Below are positions 16,797 through 25,826 of a stretch of 64,000 nt of DNA, piece after piece (the stretch's first letter is position 1; each line of letters begins with the position of its first letter). Made by a program: the position numbers and the translations under genes. Under the pieces are notes generated by a model. That model worked only from the letters and a program-made list of their open reading frames with translations, made no database searches and was not told where the DNA came from. Origin of the DNA: Treponema pedis (lineage in GTDB: Bacteria; Spirochaetota; Spirochaetia; Treponematales; Treponemataceae); assembly GCF_017161325.1 (NCBI RefSeq), contig NZ_CP045670.1, forward strand, positions 2,225,367 to 2,289,366, read 5' to 3'.

Positions 16797-17723
16797 AGTT
16801 ACAGTTACGAATGGAACGCCAACGGCAGCCTGAAAAGCGTAAAACGAGCCGACGGCAAAGAAATAAACTTTACGTATGATGCTTTCGGCAGGCGAATAAG
16901 CAAAAGCTACGGCAGCCGCGAATTTTTGTACATTTGGGATAAAAATGTACTTTTACACGAAATAAAAAAGGAGGGCAAACAGGAAGATGAAATAACAACG
17001 TGGGTGTTCGAAGGCTTTACCCCGACGGCAAAACTTGTAAACGGTAAGGCATATAGCATTATCTCCGATCATATAGGCAAACCTATACAGGCGATAGACG
17101 ATAACGGCGAACTTGTATGGAGTTGCGATTACGACATATACGGCAGACTGAAAAAGCTAAAAGGAGAGCGAACTTTCATACCGTTCAGGCAAGTCGGACA
17201 GATAGAAGACGCTGAATTAGAGGGACTTTACTATAACCGGTACAGGTGGTATAATTCGGAGACAGGCTGTTACATAAGCCAAGACCCGATAGGATTGGCG
17301 GGTGGAAATCCTACGATTTACGGGTATGTTTTTGACAGTAATATAGAAGTTGATATATTAGGACTGGCAACTGTATATTTAAGAAATAATGAAATTTATG
17401 TGGGAAAAGCTAAACAAAATGCAAAGACAAGATATAAAAGTGACAAAGTAAATTCGGCTACAGATATATTTACAGATATACCTGATACAGATACGGCACA
17501 AGGAGTAGAAGATGTAGTACATGATAGATTATTATTAAATAAAGATTTAACTGATAAAGTAAAAAATATAAATAAACCCGTAAGAATAGGAGATAAGAAA
17601 GGTAGAAGGAAAGATGGTATAAAATGGTTGAAGCAGAAATACGGAGAAAATTATTTAGAAGAAATAGATAAAAAAATAAAAGACCATTATAGTGAAAATG
17701 GTAATGGTTGCAAAGCAAAATAA
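16797..17723 (+). CDS. Rhs tip fragment G: GIY-YIG-like nuclease domain
   Basis: Longest core piece: YSYEWNANGSLKSVKRADGK, FTYDAFGRRISKSYG, then to SQDPIGLAGG and VDILGL. The C-terminal 125 residues start ATVYLRNNEIYVGKAKQNAK followed by a conserved-looking R; VY…YVGKA…R resembles the GIY-YIG nuclease core, with EDVVHDRLLL possibly holding the catalytic Glu. The frame is open from an in-frame TAA at 16788 to the stop. The LRR gene downstream is the probable immunity partner. Confidence 0.65.
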   Translation, partial: SYSYEWNANGSLKSVKRADGKEINFTYDAFGRRISKSYGSREFLYIWDKNVLLHEIKKEGKQEDEITTWVFEGFTPTAKLVNGKAYSIISDHIGKPIQAIDDNGELVWSCDYDIYGRLKKLKGERTFIPFRQVGQIEDAELEGLYYNRYRWYNSETGCYISQDPIGLAGGNPTIYGYVFDSNIEVDILGLATVYLRNNEIYVGKAKQNAKTRYKSDKVNSATDIFTDIPDTDTAQGVEDVVHDRLLLNKDLTDKVKNINKPVRIGDKKGRRKDGIKWLKQKYGENYLEEIDKKIKDHYSENGNGCKAK

Positions 17724-17731
17724 TATCAAAT

Positions 17732-18682
17732 ATGAAAGAAGATTTAAAACTTAATTCCGTATCAGATTCGGAACTCAATAACTTGGATAAAACGATAAAT
17801 AATTATGACCGAATTTATATTGAAAATTCGGCGGAAGAATTAATCTTGGATAAGGTAAATACTGTTTTGTCCAAACACGATATACCGGTTTTATTATGGA
17901 TTGATGAGCATCTTAAAAATTATTCGGGTAATTTGCACATATTAAGAAGCCTTACCAATATCAAACAACTTGATATTTTTGTTGCCGCCGGAGAAATAAG
18001 TTCTCTGTCGGACATAAGCTTTATTAAAGATTTACAAGTATTGAAATTGCGGAAAAACTTTAAAAAGGGAATATCACTGAATGATTTAAAAAAGTTTTCA
18101 AGACTAAAACATTTCGAACTTGAAAACGGATTAACTTCAAAGCAGCATTCATTTATTGATGAATTGACAAGTCTTAAAACCTGTGCAGTCTTTGACTTGG
18201 ATTTGGATAAAATAATCCCCAAACTTACACTTAAAATGCTTAGGATATATAGAAAACTTTTAAGTTGCGAAAAAATTATGGAAGTTTTTCCGAATCTTAC
18301 CTCTTTATATTTGGAAAAATGTAAAGAAATGGATTTAAGTCATATTGGACAATTGCCTCAGATTCAGGAAGTTTGGTTAAGATATATGCCCTTAGTTTCT
18401 GCCATTCCCGAATTTATTAATCCCGGCAATATAAAATTGTTCCAAACAACTCATTTACCTAAACTGGCGGATGTTTCGGAAATATTTAAAATGAGTAATT
18501 TGGAATCCTTAATGATGACTGATTTATCATTATTAAAAGCAGATGATTTCAGCAGATTAAGTGAATTACCGAATTTAAAAATAGCTTATATAACTTTCAA
18601 AGACCCCAAAGAAAACTTAAAATTTTTTGAATTTTGCCAACGGAATAACTGGATTTACAAACAACCCGCATTAGTTAAATAG
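17732..18682 (+). CDS. Leucine-rich repeat protein, putative immunity to toxin G
   Basis: 316 residues from the ATG at 17732, nine bases after the toxin stop; an upstream TTG would overlap the toxin. Irregular LRRs: LRSLTNIKQLDIFVAAGEIS, FIKDLQVLKLRKNF, FPNLTSLYLEKCKEMDLSHI, LPNLKIAYITF. No signal peptide, so cytoplasmic, as immunity needs. LRR immunity proteins are known in polymorphic toxin loci; the pairing is inferred from adjacency. Confidence 0.65.
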   Translation: MKEDLKLNSVSDSELNNLDKTINNYDRIYIENSAEELILDKVNTVLSKHDIPVLLWIDEHLKNYSGNLHILRSLTNIKQLDIFVAAGEISSLSDISFIKDLQVLKLRKNFKKGISLNDLKKFSRLKHFELENGLTSKQHSFIDELTSLKTCAVFDLDLDKIIPKLTLKMLRIYRKLLSCEKIMEVFPNLTSLYLEKCKEMDLSHIGQLPQIQEVWLRYMPLVSAIPEFINPGNIKLFQTTHLPKLADVSEIFKMSNLESLMMTDLSLLKADDFSRLSELPNLKIAYITFKDPKENLKFFEFCQRNNWIYKQPALVK

Positions 18683-18687
18683 TAAAA

Positions 18688-18750
18688 AGGTCAATACCTT
18701 GATACCGAAACCGAATTGGTGTACAATAGATATCGCTACTACGCCCCACT
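18688..18750 (+). pseudogene. Rhs tip fragment H (scrap)
   Basis: Reads GQYLDTETELVYNRYRYYAP, the core segment just before SQDP in the other fragments, and is cut off where the 73-bp palindromic repeat begins. It starts seven bases after the LRR stop, keeping the island's spacing rule. Confidence 0.75.
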
Positions 18751-18823
18751 CCGGCGCTAGCTTGCAGCTCGTGTCCATACTGAAATTTACAAAACTAAGG
18801 TACGAGCAAAATGCTCGCTCCGG
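18751..18823 (+). repeat. 73-bp palindromic repeat, copy 2
   Basis: Same length as 9562-9634 and about 90% identical by eye; CCGGCGCTAGC at the left end, GCTCGCTCCGG at the right. It interrupts or terminates an Rhs fragment: left of it is YRYYAP, right of it AFGR-like bases (about 18837-18850). Confidence 0.75.
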
Positions 18824-18874
18824 AATGGAATGTATTGCTTTCGGCAGGATAACAGAATAGAAAAGAAAACAATA

Positions 18875-19578
18875 ATGAATATACAAACGGAAATCAATAA
18901 AATATTAGAGGACATTATAAAAGAAAAACGGGAATTTGTGCCTTATAAACAAATTCTTCGAATTTCGGAATTGTTACTAAACTCAAACGATGATGATATG
19001 TTGGAATATCATTTTTCTTTATTGAAATTGAACATAGACGCAACTTTGTATCATCATCTTTTTGAGGATTTTGAGAAACGTCCCTTTTCGATTATAGAGC
19101 CTTTTTTATTAAAAAAAATACACGATGCACAGGATATTTTTTTACGGGGAGAAGCAATACGGTTATTAGGTTCTATCGGTTCAAATAAAATATTGCCCTA
19201 TGAAAAGGAACATATTAAATCAAAAGACAAAAATATCCGTGAACGCTGTATAATTGTTTTAGGCCGGATGGGCGATAAAGATGATTTACCTCTTTTAAAC
19301 GATAGGTTACAAAACGATACGGACAATGAGTTAAGAGGAGATGCAGCAACGGCAATGCGTTCTCTTTGGATGGATTAAAAAGCAACCGCAGAAGATGGCC
19401 GTATCTGTACCGAGCCGTTGTAAAAGAGACGACAGAAGAAACCTTGTCGAGTATTATCATCGTCATTCAGGATTTACTGCAAAGAAAGTTCGGCTTGCAG
19501 GAACGTATCAACGAAGGTATCATTACAGGCGACCCCGTAAAAGCAAAGGAAAAGTTAATTAAGGTGCTTAACTTATGA
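18875..19578 (+). pseudogene. HEAT-repeat protein, copy 3 (nonsense and frameshift)
   Basis: Open from the ATG at 18875 for 167 codons (MNIQTEINKILEDIIKEKRE…) to TAA at 19376-19378, inside the sequence matching MRQIWFAKRATAED of the other copies. Shortly after, GATGGCCGTATCTG replaces GATATACTGCCGTATCTG, a four-base loss. The remaining frame runs to 19578 and ends KLIKVLNL, like copies 1 and 2. Two independent lesions make this a true pseudogene rather than a read error. Confidence 0.8.
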
Positions 19579-19668
19579 TAAAAATTTTTTATTACGATTA
19601 TGCTCTTGACCAAGGCGATAGAAGAGCCTCGCCTTGCCGATTTTATAAATCGGTAAGGCGACAAAAAT
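19575..19668 (+). pseudogene. Remnant of the 108-residue HEAT partner gene
   Basis: Starts MIKIFYYDYALDQG, parallel to MIKVFYYDYALEHG at 9070, then shifts frame at GGCGATAGAAG; the other frame continues IEEPRLADFINR to a stop. Only the first third of the gene is left. Confidence 0.75.
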
Positions 19669-19684
19669 AAGAGTTAAGCAATAC

Positions 19685-19713
19685 TTGAACATTTCCCGAA
19701 AGTTGTGTAAAAT
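19685..19713 (+). promoter_or_regulatory. Sigma-70-like promoter upstream of the C16 tract
   Basis: TTGAAC (19685-19690), 17-nt spacer, TAAAAT (19708-19713). A short frame starts with the ATG at 19721 (MKSTRSPIDINMEINI) and enters the C tract. Confidence 0.6.
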
Positions 19714-19771
19714 ATATTATATGAAAAGTACAAGAAGTCCTATTGACATAAATATGGAAATAAATATAATA

Positions 19772-19787
19772 CCCCCCCCCCCCCCCC
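19772..19787 (+). repeat. C16 homopolymer tract
   Basis: Sixteen consecutive C (G16 on the other strand), about 60 bases after a promoter. At 16 C the frame from 19721 closes after about 29 codons; 17 (or 14) C would join it to the frame that stays open to 20340. Length-variable poly-G/C tracts are known phase-variation elements in treponemes. Confidence 0.9.
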
Positions 19788-19919
19788 GAAGGAAACCGGT
19801 AAATGTTTAATTAAAAACCGTAAGCCTGACGGTAACGTACAGTCCGCTTTTAAATTTACACATTTTAAAAAAAGACTTACATTAAACGACTTAGGACTTC
19901 ATATCGATAAAACCGAATT

Positions 19920-19941
19920 AAACTCATCGTCGAGTTTTTTT
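19920..19941 (+). terminator. Short hairpin followed by a T run
   Basis: AAACTC, 6-nt loop, GAGTTT running into seven T. Modest 6-bp stem. Confidence 0.5.
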
Positions 19942-20470
19942 ATAGTCAAGTTTTGCACACCGCACGTGCAAAACACCGCCCAAACAACACCACGGCACCC
20001 GTTAAAACAGCCTGTCTTTAAAAAGCCGCCATTTCGCACTTTATTCATTTACATCTCCAACTCGGAAAATACTCAATTTATAGCAGCGCAGCATTCGTCC
20101 TTTAGCAATACTGCGCACCTCCGTACATATAGGCCACCTTTCGACGGTATTTTCATAACCGAAGTGCAATCCCTAATCCTCAAGGGTAAAATCTGTTTCA
20201 AAAAAAATCCGGGCATGGCTGAAAAAAAGGAAAAGATTATAGGGAAAGGAAAAGCCGAACATACGGCTTTTGGAATAAATCTCTCCTTAAAAAAAGGGTG
20301 CCGTCCTTTCCCGTTAAAAAGGGACTGTTATAATGGCTAAACGATATTTAAAATAAAGTTAATAAACTTATAACCTAATTAACTGCAGGTTGTTATACTC
20401 AAGTTTAAAATAAATGCGGAAACACTTTAATTTAAATTCCGCAAAACAAACTGAACAAAAAGGAAATATA

Positions 20471-22564
20471 ATGAAAAAACGATTTTCAATAAAAGCAAAA
20501 CTGCTTACGGTTTTCGGCTTACTAATCGGAACTGCAATCTTTTCTCTCGGTATTTTATCAATGCAATTTATAAAAAAGGCCATAAGGGAAAAAATTGCCG
20601 ACCACCTTATAGATAAGGCGTCCGATACCGCTGAAATCATTGACGGAAACATACATGCTTTTTTTCAATTTTTAGAAGGCATAGCACGTACCCCCGCATT
20701 AACCGATACGGAGCATTCCTACGATGAAAAAATAGCTCTTTTAAAAAAAGAAGCGGCTTTTAATCCAAAAATAAGAAGTTTGGAAATAAGCGATACCGCA
20801 GGTAACGTATATAAATCCCGAACTCAAACAATTAAAGTCGGAGACCGCGAATGGTTTAAATCGACAATAAAAGGGAAAAAATTTGTTACGGAGCCCTTTA
20901 TTTCACGTTCAGACGGCAAGCTGGCAATTACCTTCGCCGTTCCTATCTATGACAATAACCGCAATATAATAGGCACTCTGGCTGCCGATGTCCCTGCCGA
21001 ACAGCTTACGAACGATATATCGGATATCAAAATAGGCGAAACCGGAGACTGTTACATTATAGGTTTAACCGGAACTACTATTGCACACAAAGATTTCGAT
21101 GCGGTAATGGGTCAACTTAATATGATTGAAGAAAGCAAAAAAGATTCGTCAAAGGCTTCATTGGGAACCTTTTTGGAACAGGCTTTAAAAAATAATACGG
21201 CTGAAGTCGGTTATTACAACTACGAAGGAAAAAATTATATCGCATCTTATGCAAAGATAAAAACAAGCAGCTGGACGGTTATTATTAAGGCTCCGGTTAA
21301 AGAATTTATGGGAATAATTACTTATTTACGAATACTGGCATATACACTGGGCTTTTCCGCCCTGTTTATTACGCTCGGCATTACCTTTACTACCGCCAAT
21401 ATGCTTGTAAAGCCGGTTTTAAATGTAGTTACCGCCTTAAAAAATATAGCTCAAGGAGAAGGAGATTTAACGGTACGTCTTCCGCTTCACGGAAACGATG
21501 AGATTACGGACCTCGCCTTATACTTCAATAATACAATTAAAAAAATAGGCGCTTCAATTAAATCCATAGAAGGCAATGCTCAAACTATGAAAGGAATAGG
21601 TTCGGATTTATCCTTAAATATGAGCGGCACCGCAAGCTCCGTAAATCAAATCAATAACAATATAAACGGCGTTAAAGAAAAAGCCGTAAGTCAGGCATTA
21701 AGCGTTACGGAAACGGCGGCTACGGTGGAACAGATTATTCGCACCATAAAACAGCTTAATAACAGTATTGAAACCCAAGCCGCTTCGGTAGCTCAATCTT
21801 CCGCTTCCGTTGAACAAATGGTTGCAAATATAGCTTCAATAAGTCAAACCTTGGAAAAAAGCGACGACGTTATTAAAGAGCTTGCGGCAGCTACCGCAGA
21901 CGGTAAAGAAACTCTTTTCTCTTCAAATACCGTTACTCAAAAAATTTCGGAAGAATCGGGCTCCCTTATGGAAGCAAGCTCCGTTATTCAGCACATAGCA
22001 AGCCAGACCAATCTTTTAGCTATGAATGCGGCGATAGAAGCCGCTCATGCCGGAGAAGCGGGAAAGGGTTTTGCCGTTGTAGCCGATGAAATCAGAAAAC
22101 TTGCGGAGGAATCTTCGGCTCAAGGAAAAACCATTACTTCGACATTAAAAACTCTTTCAAATGAAATCGAAACTCTTTCGGAAGCGTCAAAAACCGTAGA
22201 AGAAAAGTTCAATGCAATTTTTTCGTTGGCGGAAAACGTAAAGGATATGAGTAACCGCATTATGGACGCTATGAGGGAACAGGCAAACGGAAGTAAAGAA
22301 GTGTTAAATGCAATACGCAACATAAACGAGGTAACCGTGGAAGTAAAGGCCGGTTCCGAACAGATGCTTAAAGGTGGGGAAGGTGTAGCCGATGAGATGA
22401 ATAAGCTTGATAATTTAACCCGCACTATAACAAACAGTATGAATGAAATGGCTTTTAAAGCGGTTAAGATAAATAATGCCGTACAGGAAGTAAACGAGAT
22501 TACTCAAAAGAACAAGATGAGTATCGAAGCCTTAGCTCAAGAAGTAAATAAATTTAAAGTGTAA
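20471..22564 (+). CDS. Methyl-accepting chemotaxis protein
   Basis: 697 residues from the ATG at 20471, chosen because AGGAA lies just upstream; an ATG at 20414 would add 19 residues before the membrane anchor. TM1 near residues 10-32, a dCache-type periplasmic sensor ([17 protein letters not shown], then [14 protein letters not shown]), TM2 near 280-303, HAMP ([16 protein letters not shown]), then the coiled-coil signalling domain with its hairpin tip [20 protein letters not shown]. It signals to CheA/CheW; the ligand is unknown. No chemotaxis partner gene nearby. Confidence 0.93.
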   Translation: MKKRFSIKAKLLTVFGLLIGTAIFSLGILSMQFIKKAIREKIADHLIDKASDTAEIIDGNIHAFFQFLEGIARTPALTDTEHSYDEKIALLKKEAAFNPKIRSLEISDTAGNVYKSRTQTIKVGDREWFKSTIKGKKFVTEPFISRSDGKLAITFAVPIYDNNRNIIGTLAADVPAEQLTNDISDIKIGETGDCYIIGLTGTTIAHKDFDAVMGQLNMIEESKKDSSKASLGTFLEQALKNNTAEVGYYNYEGKNYIASYAKIKTSSWTVIIKAPVKEFMGIITYLRILAYTLGFSALFITLGITFTTANMLVKPVLNVVTALKNIAQGEGDLTVRLPLHGNDEITDLALYFNNTIKKIGASIKSIEGNAQTMKGIGSDLSLNMSGTASSVNQINNNINGVKEKAVSQALSVTETAATVEQIIRTIKQLNNSIETQAASVAQSSASVEQMVANIASISQTLEKSDDVIKELAAATADGKETLFSSNTVTQKISEESGSLMEASSVIQHIASQTNLLAMNAAIEAAHAGEAGKGFAVVADEIRKLAEESSAQGKTITSTLKTLSNEIETLSEASKTVEEKFNAIFSLAENVKDMSNRIMDAMREQANGSKEVLNAIRNINEVTVEVKAGSEQMLKGGEGVADEMNKLDNLTRTITNSMNEMAFKAVKINNAVQEVNEITQKNKMSIEALAQEVNKFKV

Positions 22565-22649
22565 ACTTTTTAAAATACGGATTTTCAAATCCTATTAATT
22601 TATTTATAAAAGAGTTTTAAAACATTAACCTTGCTTTTTTAAAAAGCTC

Positions 22650-22678
22650 TTGACATAAACTGGTTTATTATTTAGTAT
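22650..22678 (+). promoter_or_regulatory. Strong sigma-70 promoter of a structured transcript
   Basis: TTGACA (22650-22655), 17-nt spacer, TAGTAT (22673-22678). No ORF follows for about 270 bases. Confidence 0.8.
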
Positions 22679-22685
22679 GGCTTAC

Positions 22686-22860
22686 AATAAACTTATACAG
22701 AGTAGGTATACCGCGTTAAGTATCCGCAGATGGGACGTCGCTGCGGAGCGAAATGATTTTTCATGCGGTGGTTTACCGCTTCCGCTGTATTTATGCTAAG
22801 AATATTAAACTTTACCATCATAAAGGTATCTTTTAAAAACTTCCGTTTTTAAAAGATACC
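22686..22860 (+). ncRNA. Candidate structured RNA or leader ahead of the SLC13 gene
   Basis: Three nested helices: ATACAG/CTGTAT (22695-22700 with 22785-22790), ACCGC/GCGGT (22710-22714 with 22765-22769) and CCGCAG/CTGCGG (22724-22729 with 22741-22746). After them stands a perfect 16-bp hairpin, 22825-22840 with 22845-22860, loop TTCC, followed by a T-rich but interrupted tail. It could be an independent small RNA or a riboswitch-like leader for the transporter at 22947. I recognise no known family. Confidence 0.5.
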
Positions 22861-22946
22861 GATAAATCTTTCTTTGTAGTAAAATGTTTAAAATTACTTA
22901 TCTTACTGCCGGATTATACTCGTATATTATATAGGAGATGTGAGAT

Positions 22947-24341
22947 ATGAAAAAAATTAAGTTTTTTCATCTTGCGGTTATTATACCGGTATCTATTTTA
23001 ATTACCGTAATTAACCCGCTTAATCTGGATTTAAACCAAAAGATTTTGGTGTCCGCCTTGGTAATGACGACAGCCCTATGGGTTACCGAAGCCGTTCATA
23101 AAACAATAGCCTGTATTTTTTTGCTTTTTATTTTTTCGGTTTTCGGAAAAACAAAACTTTACGGCATCGTTTCTTTTGCATGGTCCGACACTATTTTGTT
23201 AGTTATTACCACAACCTTATTATCGGTAGGTATAATGAAAACGGGTATAGTCCATAAATATGCAAAAAGAATTTTTACGGGCAATTCTTTTAAAATTTTT
23301 AAATTGCTTATTTTACCGTACATATTGGGAATTGTTTTAGTTTTTTTAATTCCGCAAGCATTTGCGCGGGTAATTATTATAGGTGCCGTATTAAACGACC
23401 TTATTATAACCGCAAACGACTCGGAAAAAAAAGCAAAACAGGCAATAATATTTAACGGATTTATCGCGGTAACCGTAACATATATGTTTTTTAACAGCGG
23501 CGATATTGTTTTAAATCAGGCGGCGGTAAATTTCGCTTCCGACTTAAACCCTGAAGTAAAAGAAGCCCTTAACTTTTCAGGCTGGTTTAAACTTATGGCT
23601 CTCCCTTCAATAATTACATCATGCGTATGTTTTTTTACCGTTTATTTTATATTTTATAAAGATTTAAAGCACTTCAGCGGTTCTATGATTTCAAGTTGTA
23701 ATACACGGGATAAAGAAGATTCAAAAAGTAAAGAGCTTGCATCTTTTTGTATTATGGGAGGAATAATAATATTATGGGCAACACAGAGTATACATCGCAT
23801 TCCGTATTGGATACCGGCAGGAATCGGAGTTCTTATAATGTTTGCTCTCAAAAGTTTGAATTTTTCGGATTTAAAATCGGTTAATTTACACCTTCTTTTA
23901 TTTTTAATAACCGTTTTCAATATAGGCAAGGTATTAACTCAAGCGGGAGTTACGTCCGTAATTTTTACGAGCCTGCAAACCCTTATACCCGATGTTAACT
24001 CTTCCTTATATTTACTTATAATTGCAGCGGTTACAATGATAATGCATATCTGCATAGGCTCTTCCGTAGCTACTATGTCAGTGGTTTTACCCATAATACT
24101 TCCCCTTACCGTAAGTCTTGGATATAATCCCGCAATAATTACTCTTATAAGCTACATCGTAGTCAATATTCATTTTTTACTGCCGTTTCATCATGTTATA
24201 GCTATGATAGGAACCGCAAAAGAATATTATTCCGATAAACATATGCTGCGATTCGGAATTGTTATGACGATTATAACCTTAGTTTTATTATGGGCCGTTT
24301 ATATTCCGTGGTGGAAATTTTTAAGGGTGCTGAGCCTATGA
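22947..24341 (+). CDS. SLC13 (DASS)-type anion transporter
   Basis: 464 residues, about 11-12 membrane segments. Starts MKKIKFFHLAVIIPVSILIT; ALWVTEAVHKTIACI is typical of divalent anion:sodium symporters, and the C-terminal repeat holds ATMSVVLPIILPLTVSLG and NIHFLLPFHHVI, matching the family's second half. Likely substrates are di- or tricarboxylates or sulfate. Citrate would be attractive given citDEF 3 kb downstream, but tldDE intervene and sequence cannot decide. Start supported by AGGAG about 9 bases upstream. Confidence 0.85.
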   Translation: MKKIKFFHLAVIIPVSILITVINPLNLDLNQKILVSALVMTTALWVTEAVHKTIACIFLLFIFSVFGKTKLYGIVSFAWSDTILLVITTTLLSVGIMKTGIVHKYAKRIFTGNSFKIFKLLILPYILGIVLVFLIPQAFARVIIIGAVLNDLIITANDSEKKAKQAIIFNGFIAVTVTYMFFNSGDIVLNQAAVNFASDLNPEVKEALNFSGWFKLMALPSIITSCVCFFTVYFIFYKDLKHFSGSMISSCNTRDKEDSKSKELASFCIMGGIIILWATQSIHRIPYWIPAGIGVLIMFALKSLNFSDLKSVNLHLLLFLITVFNIGKVLTQAGVTSVIFTSLQTLIPDVNSSLYLLIIAAVTMIMHICIGSSVATMSVVLPIILPLTVSLGYNPAIITLISYIVVNIHFLLPFHHVIAMIGTAKEYYSDKHMLRFGIVMTIITLVLLWAVYIPWWKFLRVLSL

Positions 24342-24396
24342 CAAAGTTTTCCCGATAATCTTAAATAAAGCCGATATCAGCCGTTTTTCCATTATG

Positions 24397-24425
24397 TTGA
24401 CATAAAAGGATTATTATATTATCTT
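24397..24425 (+). promoter_or_regulatory. Promoter upstream of tldD
   Basis: TTGACA (24397-24402), 17-nt spacer, TATCTT (24420-24425); an alternative TATATT at 24415 is too close to the -35. AGGAG and the tldD ATG follow within 20 bases of the -10. Confidence 0.6.
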
Positions 24426-24444
24426 TAAAAATAAGGAGTAGTAT

Positions 24445-25826
24445 ATGAGATATGAAAATTTATCGCGGCATGCCTCGCTTTTTTCAGAGTATACCGAATT
24501 GCGAGTTCAGGAAAACACGGCTGCAAGCGCAACATCCGTAAACGGCGATATTGTAAACAATGTGCAAACCAAAACCTCGGGAGTTTCGGCGAGGGCTTTT
24601 AAAGACGGCGTTTGGGGCTTTGCTTCTTCGCCCGTACGGACGGAACAGTCAATAGCTTCTTCCGTAAAAAGAGCAACGGAAAATGTAAAATTTCTTGCAA
24701 AAAAGCGGGAACAAACCAAAAAGAGCTGCCCGCTTTTACCGGCCGTGGACAGCACGGTAAACACGAACCTTCAAAAGATGCTTCTCAAAAAGAGATAATA
24801 GATTTTATTAAAGATTTGGAAAACTATACCAAAAAAAAATATCCCGAACTGCAATCGAGAACATTCCGTCTTTCCACAAACGGTACCGAACGCTCTCTTG
24901 TAACCTCGGATAAGGCGGACGCTTACAGTTTTGTCCCAAGGGCAAACCTTATAATACAGCTGAAACTTATTGCAAACGGAGAACCTGTAGATTTATATGA
25001 TGTCTTCGGAGGGCTCGGCCAATTTAAAGACTTATTTAATAAACCTTCGGAATATTACGCAAAAATAGATACGGTTGTAGAAGATTTAAAGAAAAAGGCC
25101 GAAGGCATTTACGCAAAGCCGGGCATTCACGATGTGGTTTTGGGCCCGGACCTTGCAGGAATTTTAGCACACGAAGCTATAGGGCACACAACGGAAGCGG
25201 ACTTTGTAATGTCGGGTTCCATTGCAGCCGACTTTATGAATAAACCCGTTGCAACTCCTCTCGTTACTCTTGTAGATTTCGCTTACGAATACAACGGAAA
25301 ACTCTGCCCTGTCCCTATATGGATTGATGATGAAGGCGTTGCGGCAAAGGACGCCGTAATCATAAAAGACGGTATTTTAAATTCTTATATGCACAATAAA
25401 CAGTCGGCAGCTATTTTTAAAGTAAACCCGACAGGCAATGCCCGTGCAAATGAATTCTCGGATGAACCCTTAGTACGTATGCGCAATACCGCAATTCTTC
25501 CCGGAAAAGATAAACTTGCCGATATGATTTCAAGTATAGAAAACGGCTATTACTTTATCCGCTCCTCAAACGGTCAGGCGGACTCTACAAGCGAATTTAT
25601 GTTCGGAGTTGTTTTAGGCTACGAAATTAAAAACGGAAAATTAGGAAAGGCTTTACGCGACTGCACAATTGCAGGCGTTGCCTTCGATATGCTTAAAACC
25701 GTAACTATGATCAGCGACGATATGAGCTGGAGTAACTCCGGCTGGTGCGGAAAAAAACAGCTTATCAACGTAGGTATGGGAGGCCCGGCAATTAAATGCA
25801 AAATAGGAGTAGGAGGACGCGAATAA
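24445..25826 (+). CDS. tldD: TldD-type zinc metalloprotease, interrupted by a 1-nt frameshift
   Basis: Partner of TldE/PmbA in the cytoplasmic TldD/E protease that trims peptides. The N-terminal 90 residues (MRYENLSRHASLFSEYTELR…) read in one frame and the rest in another. Adding one A to the A5 at 24718-24722, or to the A6 at 24699-24704, joins them at …KKELPAFTGRGQHGK, giving about 460 residues, normal length. HEAIGH near residue 242 is the HExxxH zinc site. Its stop overlaps the next ATG (TAATG). Probable assembly error, possibly a real lesion. Confidence 0.85.

Larger units (their letters stand above)
19669..20470. other. 800-base stretch with no convincing gene
   Basis: Holds a promoter, a C16 tract, a terminator-like hairpin and a second hairpin (19950-19958 with 19966-19974, loop 7). 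An open frame to 20340 exists after the C tract but has Pro/Lys-rich, low-credibility composition and contains the hairpins. I do not call it as a gene; see the finding on the C tract. Confidence 0.6.

Noticed and set aside
9562-18823. CRISPR array
   Set aside because: Only two distant copies of the 73-bp unit and no regular spacing or spacers; no cas genes.
19966-20340. 124-residue open frame beginning MQNTAQTTPRH
   Set aside because: Starts at a GTG inside a hairpin, has no ribosome site, Pro/Lys-rich unlikely composition. Kept only as the possible ON frame of the C tract.
20340-20470. Promoter for the chemotaxis receptor (TATACT near 20394)
   Set aside because: No acceptable -35 box at 16-18 bases.
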